Shown here: one piece after another, positions 28,351-36,661 of the stretch
How positions within the stretch are numbered: position 1 is the first letter of the stretch
Layout: the number at the start of each line of letters is the position of its first letter
Source: Arthrobacter sp. B3I4
GTDB taxonomy: Bacteria; Actinomycetota; Actinomycetes; Actinomycetales; Micrococcaceae
Length of the DNA stretch: 64,000 nucleotides
Assembly (NCBI RefSeq): GCF_030816855.1
Contig: NZ_JAUSYK010000001.1
Coordinates: 806,001-870,000, forward strand
Direction of reading: 5' to 3'
Position numbers and translations under genes: made by a program
The notes under the pieces: generated by a model
What the model was told of the DNA's origin: nothing
The model's database searches: none
Seen by the model: the letters and a program-made list of their open reading frames with translations, nothing else

Positions 28351-28454
28351 GGCTCATGTCTACCGGGCCGTTCGGGGGTCTGTCGAGGGAACTGTTCCGG
28401 CGGCCACCCCGCGCTGCGGGCGCGTGCGGGATCGACGCGGGCTGGCGGGCGCGT

Positions 28455-28470
28455 CAGAATGGGCCGTATG
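28455..28470 (+). promoter_or_regulatory. Putative -10 box close to the ligase start
   Basis: CAGAAT (28455-28460) is followed by 7 nt and the ATG at 28468, with no Shine-Dalgarno sequence. It suggests a leaderless mRNA, though the box is a weak match. Confidence 0.3.
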
Positions 28471-29544
28471 CGACTGCCTCTTATGCCCCCGATCGCGCCA
28501 ATGCTGGCGAAGGCCGTACCCGCCCTGCCGGAAGGAGAGCTGAGCTTCGAGCCGAAGTGGGACGGATTCCGTTCCATCATCTTCCGCGACGGCGACGAGG
28601 TGGAGATCGGCAGCCGCAACGGTAAGCCGTTGACCCGGTACTTTCCCGAACTCGTTGAGTCCCTGAAACGGAACCTCCCGCCGCGCTGTGTGGTGGACGG
28701 GGAGATCATCCTGGTCGGGACCAGCGGGGACCGGCTCGACTTCGACGCGTTGCAGCAGCGGATCCACCCGGCCGCCAGCAGGGTCCGCCTGCTTGCCGGT
28801 CAGACCCCAGCCAGTTTCGTTGCCTTCGACCTGCTGGCCCTGGACGAGGCGGACCTTACCGGCAAGCCGTTTGAGGAACGCAGGGCAGCCCTTGGGCAGG
28901 CGCTCGCGGGAGCCTCCGCGCCGGTGTATGTCACCGCCGCGACCAGGGACCGCAACACGGCCGAACAGTGGTTCCGGCAGTTCGAGGGCGCTGGCCTGGA
29001 CGGCATCGTCGCCAAAACCCTCAGTTCCCGCTACCAGCCGGACAAGCGGACCATGTTCAAAGTCAAACACCAGCGCACGGCCGACTGCGTGCTGGCCGGC
29101 TACCGGGTCCATACATCCGGATCGGACCGGATCGGTTCACTGCTGCTGGGGCTGTATGACGACGAGGGCGTGCTCGCCAGTGTCGGCGTCGTCGGCGCCT
29201 TTCCGATGCAGCGCCGGAAGGAGCTGTTTGAGGAACTCCAGCCGCTGGTCACCGACTTCGGGGACCACCCATGGGCCTGGGCCCGGCAGGAAGACGGCAC
29301 CCGCACGCCCCGCAACGCCGAGGGCAGCCGCTGGAGCGGGGGCAAGGACCTCAGTTTCACGCCGCTGCGACCCGAGCGGGTGCTGGAGGTGAAGTACGAC
29401 CACATGGAGGGGGAGCGGTTCCGGCACACCACCCAATTCGTCCGCTGGCGTCCCGACCGTGACCCGGAGTCCTGCACGTATGCCCAGCTGGAGGAGCCCG
29501 TCAGCTATGACCTCGCCGAGGTGCTGGGCGCCGACGGCAGCTAG
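28468..29544 (+). CDS. ligC: ATP-dependent DNA ligase (LigC-like)
   Basis: A 358-residue ligase with the adenylation motif KWDGFR (Lys about residue 31), followed by motif III-like DGEIILVG, the DGIVAK motif (about 185) and the later FKVKHQRTADCVLAGYR (motif V, about 200). The C-terminal OB-fold covers about 210-350. Size matches actinobacterial LigC ligases used in base-excision-type repair, which lack the polymerase and nuclease domains of LigD. The long open frame upstream to 27403 overlaps the oxidoreductase and is noise. Confidence 0.92.
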   Translation: MRLPLMPPIAPMLAKAVPALPEGELSFEPKWDGFRSIIFRDGDEVEIGSRNGKPLTRYFPELVESLKRNLPPRCVVDGEIILVGTSGDRLDFDALQQRIHPAASRVRLLAGQTPASFVAFDLLALDEADLTGKPFEERRAALGQALAGASAPVYVTAATRDRNTAEQWFRQFEGAGLDGIVAKTLSSRYQPDKRTMFKVKHQRTADCVLAGYRVHTSGSDRIGSLLLGLYDDEGVLASVGVVGAFPMQRRKELFEELQPLVTDFGDHPWAWARQEDGTRTPRNAEGSRWSGGKDLSFTPLRPERVLEVKYDHMEGERFRHTTQFVRWRPDRDPESCTYAQLEEPVSYDLAEVLGADGS

Positions 29545-29615
29545 GCCCCGGCCGTGGCCGGCGCTCCTGCCCGGTTACTCCGGCCGACACCGGCTGACAC
29601 CGGCCCGACGCGCCG

Positions 29616-29652
29616 AAAAGCCCGGCGTGTTCCGTGGACACGCCGGGCTTTT
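29616..29652. terminator. Bidirectional intrinsic terminator
   Basis: A 15-bp perfect stem, AAAAGCCCGGCGTGT (29616-29630) against ACACGCCGGGCTTTT (29638-29652), with a 7-nt loop and A4/T4 ends. It lies between the convergent ligase and MFS genes and serves both strands. Confidence 0.85.
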
Positions 29653-29712
29653 CACCGAGCAACTGGGCAGTAACTGGGCAGGAGCGCCAGGCCGCGGGGG
29701 CGGGGCCGGGCG

Positions 29713-31033
29713 TCAGCGCAGTCCGAGCTCCCTGGTGGGGACCTTGAAGGTCTCCTTGGCTGTCATCGCCGAGACCGCGGCGATGACGCAGATGATTCCG
29801 GTGAAGATCGTGATCTGGACCCATCCGCCGGGCTTGATGCCGCCCATGGCCGCCACGATCGCCGGGGCGAAGCCGGCCATCAGGAAGCCGAGCTGGGTGC
29901 CGATCGCCAGACCGGAGAAGCGGACCTTGGTGCTGAACATCTCGGCGTAGAACGACGGCCAGACGGCGTTGGAGGCTGCGTAACCGAAGGAGAAGAAGCC
30001 GATGGCTGCCAGGAACATCAGTACAACGCTGCCGGACTCGAGGCTGAGCAGGAACACCGGGGTCAGGACCGCGCTGGACAGGGCGCCGTAGATGAAGACC
30101 GGCTTGCGCCCGATCCGGTCGGCCAGCTTGCCGAACAGCGGCTGGGTTCCGAGGGCCACGAGGTTGGCGCCGACGACGAGCCACAGCGTGACCGTGCCGT
30201 CCACGTTGGCGACGTTTTTGGCGTAGCTGATGGCGAGGGTGCCGAACACGGTGGACACGGCGGCGATGAAGGCGCAGGCCACCACGCGAAGGACGTCACG
30301 CCAGTGGTGCTTGAGCAGGTCCGCGACGGGGAGCTTGGAGATCTGGGCGCTCTTCTGAGCCTCTTCAAAGGCCGGCGGCTCGTGCAGCGTGCGGCGGATG
30401 AAGAAGGCAACGACCACGACGACGGCGCTGAGCCAGAACGGGATACGCCAGCCGATGCCGTACTTGATCTCGTCCGGCAGCGCCAGGAGCGGGGATGAAC
30501 ACGAGGGCGGCGAGGATCTGGCCGCCCTGGGTGCCGGTCAGGGTCCACGAGGTGAAGAAGGAGCGGCGATTGTCCGGTGCGTGCTCCAGGGTCATTGAGG
30601 ACGCGCCGGCCTGCTCGCCGGCAGCGGAGAGGCCCTGGCAGAGCCGGGCGATGACGAGCAGTACCGGAGCCCACCAGCCGACGGTCTTGAAGTCCGGCAG
30701 GCAGCCGATCACGAAAGTGGAGGCGCCCATCAGCAGCAACGTAAACATCAGGACCTTCCGGCGGCCCACCCGGTCACCGAAGTGGCCGAGAATGATGGCG
30801 CCGACCGGGCGAGCCACGTAGGCGAAGCCGAAGGTCGCGAAGGACATGATGGCGGCGTTGGTGTCGGCGTCCGGGAAGAAGACCTTCGGGAAGATCAGGG
30901 CGGCGGCGGAACCGAAGATGAAGAAGTCGTAGTACTCGACGGCGCTGCCGAGGAAGCTGGCGAGTGCTGCTTTCTTGGGCGTCCCGGCCGGCGCGGCAGT
31001 GCCCGGCGTAGTAGACGGGAGTGTCTGGCTCAT
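29713..31033 (-). pseudogene. MFS metabolite:H+ symporter (shikimate/quinate transporter-like), frameshifted
   Basis: The first half starts at ATG 31033 with AALASFLGSAVEYYDFFIFG, the MHS-family hallmark, and includes GHFGDRVGRRKVLM (about residue 100). It runs to GGQILAALVFIP and then loses frame. The second half resumes in another frame at LLALPDEIKYGIGWRIPFWLSA and continues normally to 29713. The break is a single extra base in a G run (30491-30494). The 1321-nt span equals 440 codons plus one base. Intact, it would have 12 helices and import shikimate, quinate or a related acid, fitting the divergent IclR and the shikimate dehydrogenase/QsuB genes. Confidence 0.85.
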
Positions 31034-31215
31034 GGTGTTCCTTTGGTGTGACGACGTTGTCGCGAATGGATCGGGAGTCTCGCCGGCCGGTGGCTTCTTC
31101 GATGCGGCAGCCGGAGGACCCAGGAAAGACCCCGGACTTGTAGCCACATGGTGGGAGCTACTTGTGCGATGTAGCAAGCATGGCTGTGAGCGGCATCACC
31201 TGTCAAGAAAAATAA

Positions 31216-31242
31216 TCACCATCTAGCAATAGCTCTCACCAT
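31216..31242. promoter_or_regulatory. Direct repeat TCACCAT x2, 20-bp period
   Basis: TCACCAT occurs at 31216-31222 and 31236-31242, exactly two helical turns apart, in the spacer between the MFS and IclR genes and 17 bp before the IclR start. It is a candidate regulator site. Confidence 0.4.
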
Positions 31243-31258
31243 GTGACAACATCGAGGC

Positions 31259-32143
31259 ATGAGTGTGAACCAAGACACAGATTTGCCTCTCCTGACAGAG
31301 CCGCCGACGGAGAGCCCGCAGGGGACGCCGGTAGAGCCGGCCGAGGCCCGGCAGAAGTCCGGTGCGAAGCCGGGCCGGCAGGCGCGGGATGACTCCCGCA
31401 CCGACATGGTCGGAAAGGCCCTGGGGCTGCTGGTCCTGCTCGGGGATGAGCCCCGCGGTGCCAGCGCCGCCGAGCTCTCACGCCGGGCGGACCTGCCCTT
31501 CAGCACTACCTACCGGCTGCTCGGATCACTGACCCGGGACGGCTTCGTTGACTACGAGCCGGACGGGCGCCGCTACCACCTTGGCCTCCGCGTTTTCCAG
31601 CTCGGCCAGCGCGTGTCCAATCACCACGGCTTCGCCGGAACTGCCCTTCCCATCCTGCGGCGGGTGACCGAGGAGACCGGGGAGGCAACCATCTTGTCCG
31701 TCCGCGACGGGAACCACCACCTCACGGTCAACAAGGTGGACGGGCCCCAAACCTTCCGCGTCACCTCCGATCCGGGGCATCTCGGCGCCCTGCACACCAC
31801 CTCCGTGGGCAAGGCACTGGTTGCGTTCGCCGACGATGCCACCCGGCACCGGTTGCTCGACGAGCTCGAACTCGAACCGCTGACAGGGCTGTCCATCACG
31901 GACCGGGACGCCTTCCGGACCGAGATTGAGCTGGTCCGGAAGCGCGGCTACGCCACGATGGATGAGGAAAACGAGCTGGGCATGCGCGCCGTCGCCGTCC
32001 CGGTCTTCAACTCCCAGGGCCACGCCTTCGCCTCCCTGGCAACGGCGGTGCCGGTCTTTCGCATGGGCATGGATGCCCTCGTGGCGCTGGTGCCGCTGCT
32101 TCAAGCCGCCGCGGCCGAACTCTCGGCCCGGCTTCCCCAGTAA
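31259..32143 (+). CDS. IclR-family regulator of the quinate/shikimate genes
   Basis: A 294-residue protein with an unusually long polar N-terminus (about 1-50), an IclR winged helix (about 51-115: VGKALGLLVLLGDE, AAELSRRADLPFSTTYRLLGSL) and a GAF-like ligand-binding domain (about 130-290, ending SLATAVPVFRM). It is divergent from the MFS transporter and directly upstream of the shikimate dehydrogenase/qsuB genes, so it is likely the QsuR-type regulator that responds to quinate, shikimate or a pathway intermediate. Confidence 0.88.
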   Translation: MSVNQDTDLPLLTEPPTESPQGTPVEPAEARQKSGAKPGRQARDDSRTDMVGKALGLLVLLGDEPRGASAAELSRRADLPFSTTYRLLGSLTRDGFVDYEPDGRRYHLGLRVFQLGQRVSNHHGFAGTALPILRRVTEETGEATILSVRDGNHHLTVNKVDGPQTFRVTSDPGHLGALHTTSVGKALVAFADDATRHRLLDELELEPLTGLSITDRDAFRTEIELVRKRGYATMDEENELGMRAVAVPVFNSQGHAFASLATAVPVFRMGMDALVALVPLLQAAAAELSARLPQ

Positions 32144-32149
32144 CAAAAA

Positions 32150-32187
32150 GTTCGCAATAAGAACACCCGTGCAACATGTGAACATGT
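32150..32187. promoter_or_regulatory. IclR-type palindrome and ACATGT repeats upstream of the quinate/pca operon
   Basis: GTTCGCAATAAGAAC (32150-32164) is an IclR-like dyad with GTTC/GAAC ends, similar in form to known PcaR boxes. Ten bases later ACATGT-GA-ACATGT (32174-32187) repeats a 6-bp palindrome twice. TACTGT at 32192-32197 may be the -10 box. Together this looks like the control region of the long operon starting at 32267. Confidence 0.5.
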
Positions 32188-32266
32188 GCGGTACTGTAAT
32201 CCCTATCACCCGGCCCGCCGCCTGCCACAGTGGCCAGCCGAGTGTCTTGTCAAAGGAGCTAGACGG

Positions 32267-33148
32267 ATGAGCAATCGAGCAGAGTCCTTCCTCGTGGGCC
32301 TCGTAGGCGATGGCGTCACGCCGTCCCTCACGCCCGCCATGCACGAACGCGAAGGCGATGTGCAGGGCCTGCGGTACCTCTACCGCCCGATAGATCTCAC
32401 CGAACTCGGCCTCCCGGGCAGGGCCGTGGGTGAACTCCTGACCGGCGCCCACAGGCTCGGCTTCAACGGCTTGAACATCACGCACCCCTGCAAGCAACTG
32501 GTGCTCGACCACCTCGACGAGATTTCCCCGGACGCCCGTCGCCTCGGGGCCGTCAACACGGTGACCATTAAGGACGGCCGCTTCGTCGGGCACAACACCG
32601 ACTTTTCCGGCTTCGCCTCGGCCTTGGCCACCGGCCTCCCCGGGGCGAAGCTGGACCGCGTAGTGCAGCTTGGTGCCGGCGGCGCCGGGTCCGCCGTCGC
32701 TTACGCCCTGCTGACCGCAGGGGTTCGCCGGCTGGACCTGGTGGACACCGACGCGGCCCGCTGCGCCGCGCGCGCCGCCGAACTGGCCAGCTTCTTTCCG
32801 CACGCCAGGGTCACGGCGGGGACGGCGGCGGACCTCGTCGACCTGATGCCGCTCGCCGACGGCCTGGTGAACTGCACCCCGGTCGGCATGGCCGCCCACC
32901 CCGGCGTACCGCTCGATCTGTCGCTGCTGGAAGCCCGGCACTGGGTCGCAGACATCGTCTACCGGCCGATCGAGACGGAGCTGGTCCGCGAAGCCCGGGA
33001 CCGCGGCTGCGACGTACTCGACGGCGGCCGGATGGCCGTGGGCCAGGCAGCCGACGCCTTCCGGATCTTCACCGGCCTCGAGGCCGACGCGGAGCGCATG
33101 CGCTCTCATTTCCTGGAGCTCGTCGCCGCCGAGGAGGTGGCCGCCTGA
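32267..33148 (+). CDS. qsuD: Quinate/shikimate 5-dehydrogenase
   Basis: A 293-residue AroE-family enzyme oxidising shikimate or quinate to the 3-dehydro acid. Visible: substrate site GLNITHPCKQ (Lys, about 73), the paired catalytic Asp in GHNTDFSGF (about 111) and the nucleotide site QLGAGGAGSAVAYAL (about 135). The last region, GGRMAVGQAADAFRIFTG, is typical of catabolic quinate/shikimate dehydrogenases. ATG 32267 follows AAAGGAG. It heads an eleven-gene plus-strand operon, with a one-base overlap with qsuB. Confidence 0.88.
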   Translation: MSNRAESFLVGLVGDGVTPSLTPAMHEREGDVQGLRYLYRPIDLTELGLPGRAVGELLTGAHRLGFNGLNITHPCKQLVLDHLDEISPDARRLGAVNTVTIKDGRFVGHNTDFSGFASALATGLPGAKLDRVVQLGAGGAGSAVAYALLTAGVRRLDLVDTDAARCAARAAELASFFPHARVTAGTAADLVDLMPLADGLVNCTPVGMAAHPGVPLDLSLLEARHWVADIVYRPIETELVREARDRGCDVLDGGRMAVGQAADAFRIFTGLEADAERMRSHFLELVAAEEVAA

Positions 33149-35109
33149 TGCGCACCGGAATCGCCACCGTCTGCCTCTCCGGAACCCTCAAGGAAAAGAT
33201 GCAGGCCTGCGCCATCGCCGGCTTTGACGGCATCGAAATCTTCGAGCAGGACCTTGTCACCTCTTCGCTCAGCCCCGAGGAGGTTCGTTTGATGGCGGCG
33301 GATCTGGGCCTCACCCTTGATCTATACCAGCCCTTCCGCGACTTCGACAGCGTTTCCGAGGAGCTGCTGGCCGCCAATCTGCGCCGCGCCGAGGCCAAGT
33401 TCCGGCTGATGGCGCGGCTGGGCATGGACACCATTTTGGTTTGCTCGAACGTGGCCACCGCCAGCGTCGACGACGACGGGCTCCGCGCCGCCCAGCTTTC
33501 CCGGTTGGCCTCGCTGGCCGGGGAACACGGGGTAAAGGTCGCCTATGAGGCCCTGGCCTGGGGCAGATACGTCAACGACTATGAGCATGCCCACCGTCTG
33601 GTGGAGCTGGTGGACCACCCCAACCTCGGCACCTGCCTGGATTCCTTCCACATCCTGTCCCGCGACTGGGACACCGCCCCGATTGAGCGGTTCAACCCGG
33701 ACAAGATCTTCTTCGTCCAGGTGGCGGACGCCCCGAAGCTGTCCATGGACGTGCTGTCCTGGAGCCGCCACTACCGCGTTTTCCCCGGCGAAGGGCAGTT
33801 CGAGCTGGCAAAGTTCATGGGCCACGTCGTCCGTGCCGGCTACTCCGGGCCGGTCTCGCTGGAGGTCTTCAACGATGTCTTCCGCCAGTCCGACGTCGAA
33901 CGCACCGCCGTCGACGCCATGCGCTCACTCATCTGGCTCGAGGAACAAAGCGCGAAGTGGCTGGACGCCAACCCGTCAGCGGCTGAGCGGCCCGGCGGCG
34001 CCGGGGGTACCGGACGACGCCGCCATCCCATGGAACTGGCCACGCTGCCGCGGGTCGCGGAACCTGCCGGATTCAATTTCGCCGAGGTGCGGGCCGCCGA
34101 TACCGGAGCGCTGGAGACCTTGCTCGCGCAGCTGGGCTTCGGCTTCAACGGCCGGCACCGGACCAAGAATGTGCAATTGTGGAGCATGGGCCACGCACGC
34201 GTGATCATCAACGAGGAAGCCCCCGCTGCCGCGGAAACGTCGATCGCCGCTGTCGGCTTCGACGTCGATGCACCCGTGATCGCCGCCGCCCGGGCCCAGC
34301 AGCTCAAGGCCCCGGCGGTCCCGCGGAAGAACCAGGCAAATGAGGAAGTGTTCCAGGGCTTTGCCGCCCCCGACGCCACCGAAATCTTCCTGTGCCAGGG
34401 CAACCCCGACGGGACGGCGGCCTGGGTTAACGAATTCGGCCCGCCGGGTACGCCGGATAGTTCGCTCGCAACCGGAGGCGCTGCGGGCCCGAACGCCGGC
34501 GCTCCGGCAGTGATCGACCACGTCAACCTCGCCCAACCCTGGCAGCATTTCGACGAAGCCGTGCTCTTCTACACCAGCGCCCTGGCCCTGGAGCCGCAGC
34601 CCTACGCCGAGGTGGCCAGCCCCAGCGGGCTGGTGCGCTCCCAGGTGATGACGACCCGCGACCGCGGCGTCCGGCTGGTGCTGAACCTCGCCCCGTTGCT
34701 CATGCAGGAGGCCGGCACGGAGACTCCGGGCGGCCCGCCCCTGGCCGGAAGCCCGCGCCGAACCTACCAGGAACACATCGCCTTCGCGGTGGGCGACCTG
34801 GTGTCGACAGCCCGGGACGCCCGCGCTCGCGGCCTGGAGTTCCTGCGCATCCCGGCGAACTATTACGAGGACCTCGACGCCCGGTTCGACCTCGACCCGG
34901 CCTTCCTTGCCACCCTGCGCGAGTTGAACCTGCTCTATGACCGCGACGCCGACGGCGAGTTCCTGCACTTTTACACCGCCACCGTGGGCAGCGTGTTCTT
35001 CGAAGTGGTCGAACGCCGCGGCGCCTACGACGGTTACGGCGCCCCCAATGCGCCCGTCCGGCACGCTGTCCAGTACGACCACCTGCACCAGCTCAAACTC
35101 ACCGCCTGA
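33148..35109 (+). CDS. qsuB: 3-dehydroshikimate dehydratase, two-domain QsuB type
   Basis: A 653-residue protein converting 3-dehydroshikimate to protocatechuate. The first part (about 1-280) is a sugar-phosphate-isomerase-type TIM barrel (ETCCLSGTLKEKM-like start, GFDGIEIFEQDL, FEALAWGRY-like YEALAWGRY, LDSFHI) with metal ligands. The second (about 290-640) is an HPPD-like pair of VOC modules, as in QsuB of Corynebacterium and Pseudomonas. The C-terminal half is thought not to be needed for dehydratase activity. Its product feeds directly into PcaHG encoded 48 bp downstream. Confidence 0.9.
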   Translation: MRTGIATVCLSGTLKEKMQACAIAGFDGIEIFEQDLVTSSLSPEEVRLMAADLGLTLDLYQPFRDFDSVSEELLAANLRRAEAKFRLMARLGMDTILVCSNVATASVDDDGLRAAQLSRLASLAGEHGVKVAYEALAWGRYVNDYEHAHRLVELVDHPNLGTCLDSFHILSRDWDTAPIERFNPDKIFFVQVADAPKLSMDVLSWSRHYRVFPGEGQFELAKFMGHVVRAGYSGPVSLEVFNDVFRQSDVERTAVDAMRSLIWLEEQSAKWLDANPSAAERPGGAGGTGRRRHPMELATLPRVAEPAGFNFAEVRAADTGALETLLAQLGFGFNGRHRTKNVQLWSMGHARVIINEEAPAAAETSIAAVGFDVDAPVIAAARAQQLKAPAVPRKNQANEEVFQGFAAPDATEIFLCQGNPDGTAAWVNEFGPPGTPDSSLATGGAAGPNAGAPAVIDHVNLAQPWQHFDEAVLFYTSALALEPQPYAEVASPSGLVRSQVMTTRDRGVRLVLNLAPLLMQEAGTETPGGPPLAGSPRRTYQEHIAFAVGDLVSTARDARARGLEFLRIPANYYEDLDARFDLDPAFLATLRELNLLYDRDADGEFLHFYTATVGSVFFEVVERRGAYDGYGAPNAPVRHAVQYDHLHQLKLTA

Positions 35110-35157
35110 CCGCACCGGCCAGGACTGTTCCATCCAACACAACGAAAGGAGGCTGCT

Positions 35158-36066
35158 GTGCCTGAAGATATCAACCGCGAAATTTTCAACGCGGACCCGC
35201 TTACCGAGGACGTGTCCGACACACCGACCGAGGCCCCGTTGAAGGCCGCTGCGAAACCCGTTCCGGCGCTGGACACTGCCGGGGAATCGCAGCAGATCCT
35301 CAGCGACGAGATCAAGGCGCTCGGCGAGGCCTACGCGCAGGCCCGCCAGACCGGCGCGCCGGCGGAAACCCAGCCGCGGCTGGACTACCCGCCGTACCGC
35401 AGCAGCATCCTGCGTCACCCGACCAAGAGCCTGCAGCACGCCGATCCGGAGACCATCGAGCTGTACTCGCCGGCCTTCGGGCACATGGACGTGCACGCGC
35501 TGGAATCCGATCTCACCATCCAGCACAACGGCGAACCGATGGGCGAACGGATCATCGTCTCCGGACGGGTGCTTGACGGCGATGGCCGTCCGGTGGCGGG
35601 CCAGCTGGTGGAGATCTGGCAGGCGAACTCCTCCGGCCGGTACATCCACAAGCGGGACCAGCACCCTGCTCCGCTGGACCCGAACTTCACCGGCGTCGGC
35701 CGCTGCATCACCGGGGCGGACGGCTCCTACAGCTTCATCACCATCAAGCCCGGCGCGTACCCGTGGAAAAACCACCTCAACGCCTGGCGCCCGGCGCACA
35801 TCCACTTTTCCCTGTTCGGCCAGGAATTCACCCAGCGGATCGTCACGCAGATGTACTTCCCCGGCGACCCGCTGTTCGCCCTGGACCCCATTTACCAGTC
35901 GATCGTGGATCAGGACGCGCGCGACCGGCTGGTCGCCACCTACAACCACGACCAGACCAAGCCGGAATGGGCGCTGGCCTACAACTGGGACATTGTCCTG
36001 ACGGGCTCCAAGCGGACCTGGACTGAAAACGAAGCCCTCGGCGCGGAAGGTGACGACCATGAGTAA
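35158..36066 (+). CDS. pcaH: Protocatechuate 3,4-dioxygenase beta subunit
   Basis: A 302-residue intradiol dioxygenase subunit carrying the iron site. The ligands lie in SGRYIHKRDQ (Tyr about 161), NHLNAWRPAHIHFSLFG (Tyr-type loop and the two His, about 205-212). The core starts near residue 75 (LDYPPYRSS). The first 70 or so residues are acidic and low-complexity and not part of the usual fold, making it longer than the common 230-240. GTG 35158 is set by AAAGGAGG just upstream. It overlaps pcaG by 8 nt. Confidence 0.93.
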   Translation: MPEDINREIFNADPLTEDVSDTPTEAPLKAAAKPVPALDTAGESQQILSDEIKALGEAYAQARQTGAPAETQPRLDYPPYRSSILRHPTKSLQHADPETIELYSPAFGHMDVHALESDLTIQHNGEPMGERIIVSGRVLDGDGRPVAGQLVEIWQANSSGRYIHKRDQHPAPLDPNFTGVGRCITGADGSYSFITIKPGAYPWKNHLNAWRPAHIHFSLFGQEFTQRIVTQMYFPGDPLFALDPIYQSIVDQDARDRLVATYNHDQTKPEWALAYNWDIVLTGSKRTWTENEALGAEGDDHE

Positions 36067-36661
36067 ATTGACCCCCACCCCCGGCCAGACGGTCGGGCCC
36101 TTCTACGGCTACGCGCTGCCCTACGCCAAGGACCGGGAACTGCTGCCGCCGGGCACGCCCGGATCCATCCGCCTGCAGGGCACGGTGTACGACGGCGCCG
36201 GCCACCCCGTGCCGGATGCCATTCTCGAGATCTGGCAGGCCGACGGTGAGGGCCAGATCCCGCAGCACACCGGCTCGCTGGTGCGCGACGGTTATACCTT
36301 CACCGGGTTCGGCCGCAGCGCCGTCGGCAACACCGGCGTGTTCACCTTCACCACGGTGAACCCCGGACCCGTGGCGCCCGGGGCAGCGCCGTTCATATCT
36401 GTCGTCGTCTTCGCCCGAGGCCTGATGAACCGTCTCTTCACCCGCATCTACCTGCCCGAAAACGAGGAGGCGCTGGCGGCGGACCCGCTGCTGGCATCGC
36501 TGCCGCCGGAACGCCGCCAGACCCTCATCGCCCGGCGCGACCCCGACGGCGGCCTCAGCTGGGACGTCCGGCTGCAGGGCGAAGGCGAGACCGTGTTCCT
36601 CGACTTCGATGGCAATGGTGCAGGCGCTGAGGACGCTGGCCGCGGGGGCACCGCAAAGTGA
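36059..36661 (+). CDS. pcaG: Protocatechuate 3,4-dioxygenase alpha subunit
   Basis: This 200-residue subunit pairs with PcaH. It begins LTPTPGQTVGPFYGYAL, then follows the intradiol dioxygenase beta-sandwich, with AILEIWQADGEGQIPQ (about 57) and FISVVVFARGLMNRLFTRIY. As usual for alpha subunits the iron-binding His pair is missing. ATG 36059 overlaps the pcaH end; pcaB starts 4 nt before its stop (GTGA), so these three are coupled. Confidence 0.93.
   Translation: MSKLTPTPGQTVGPFYGYALPYAKDRELLPPGTPGSIRLQGTVYDGAGHPVPDAILEIWQADGEGQIPQHTGSLVRDGYTFTGFGRSAVGNTGVFTFTTVNPGPVAPGAAPFISVVVFARGLMNRLFTRIYLPENEEALAADPLLASLPPERRQTLIARRDPDGGLSWDVRLQGEGETVFLDFDGNGAGAEDAGRGGTAK

Noticed and set aside
29713..31033. 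Two separate small transporter genes
   Set aside because: The pieces are the N- and C-terminal halves of one MHS-family transporter with no overlap or start signal at the join; a one-base indel explains it.
33428..33447. Third copy of the GntR operator (CACCATTTTGGTTTG)
   Set aside because: It lies within the qsuB coding sequence, lacks the ACAA arm, and the similarity is explained by the codons for a MDTILVCSN segment.
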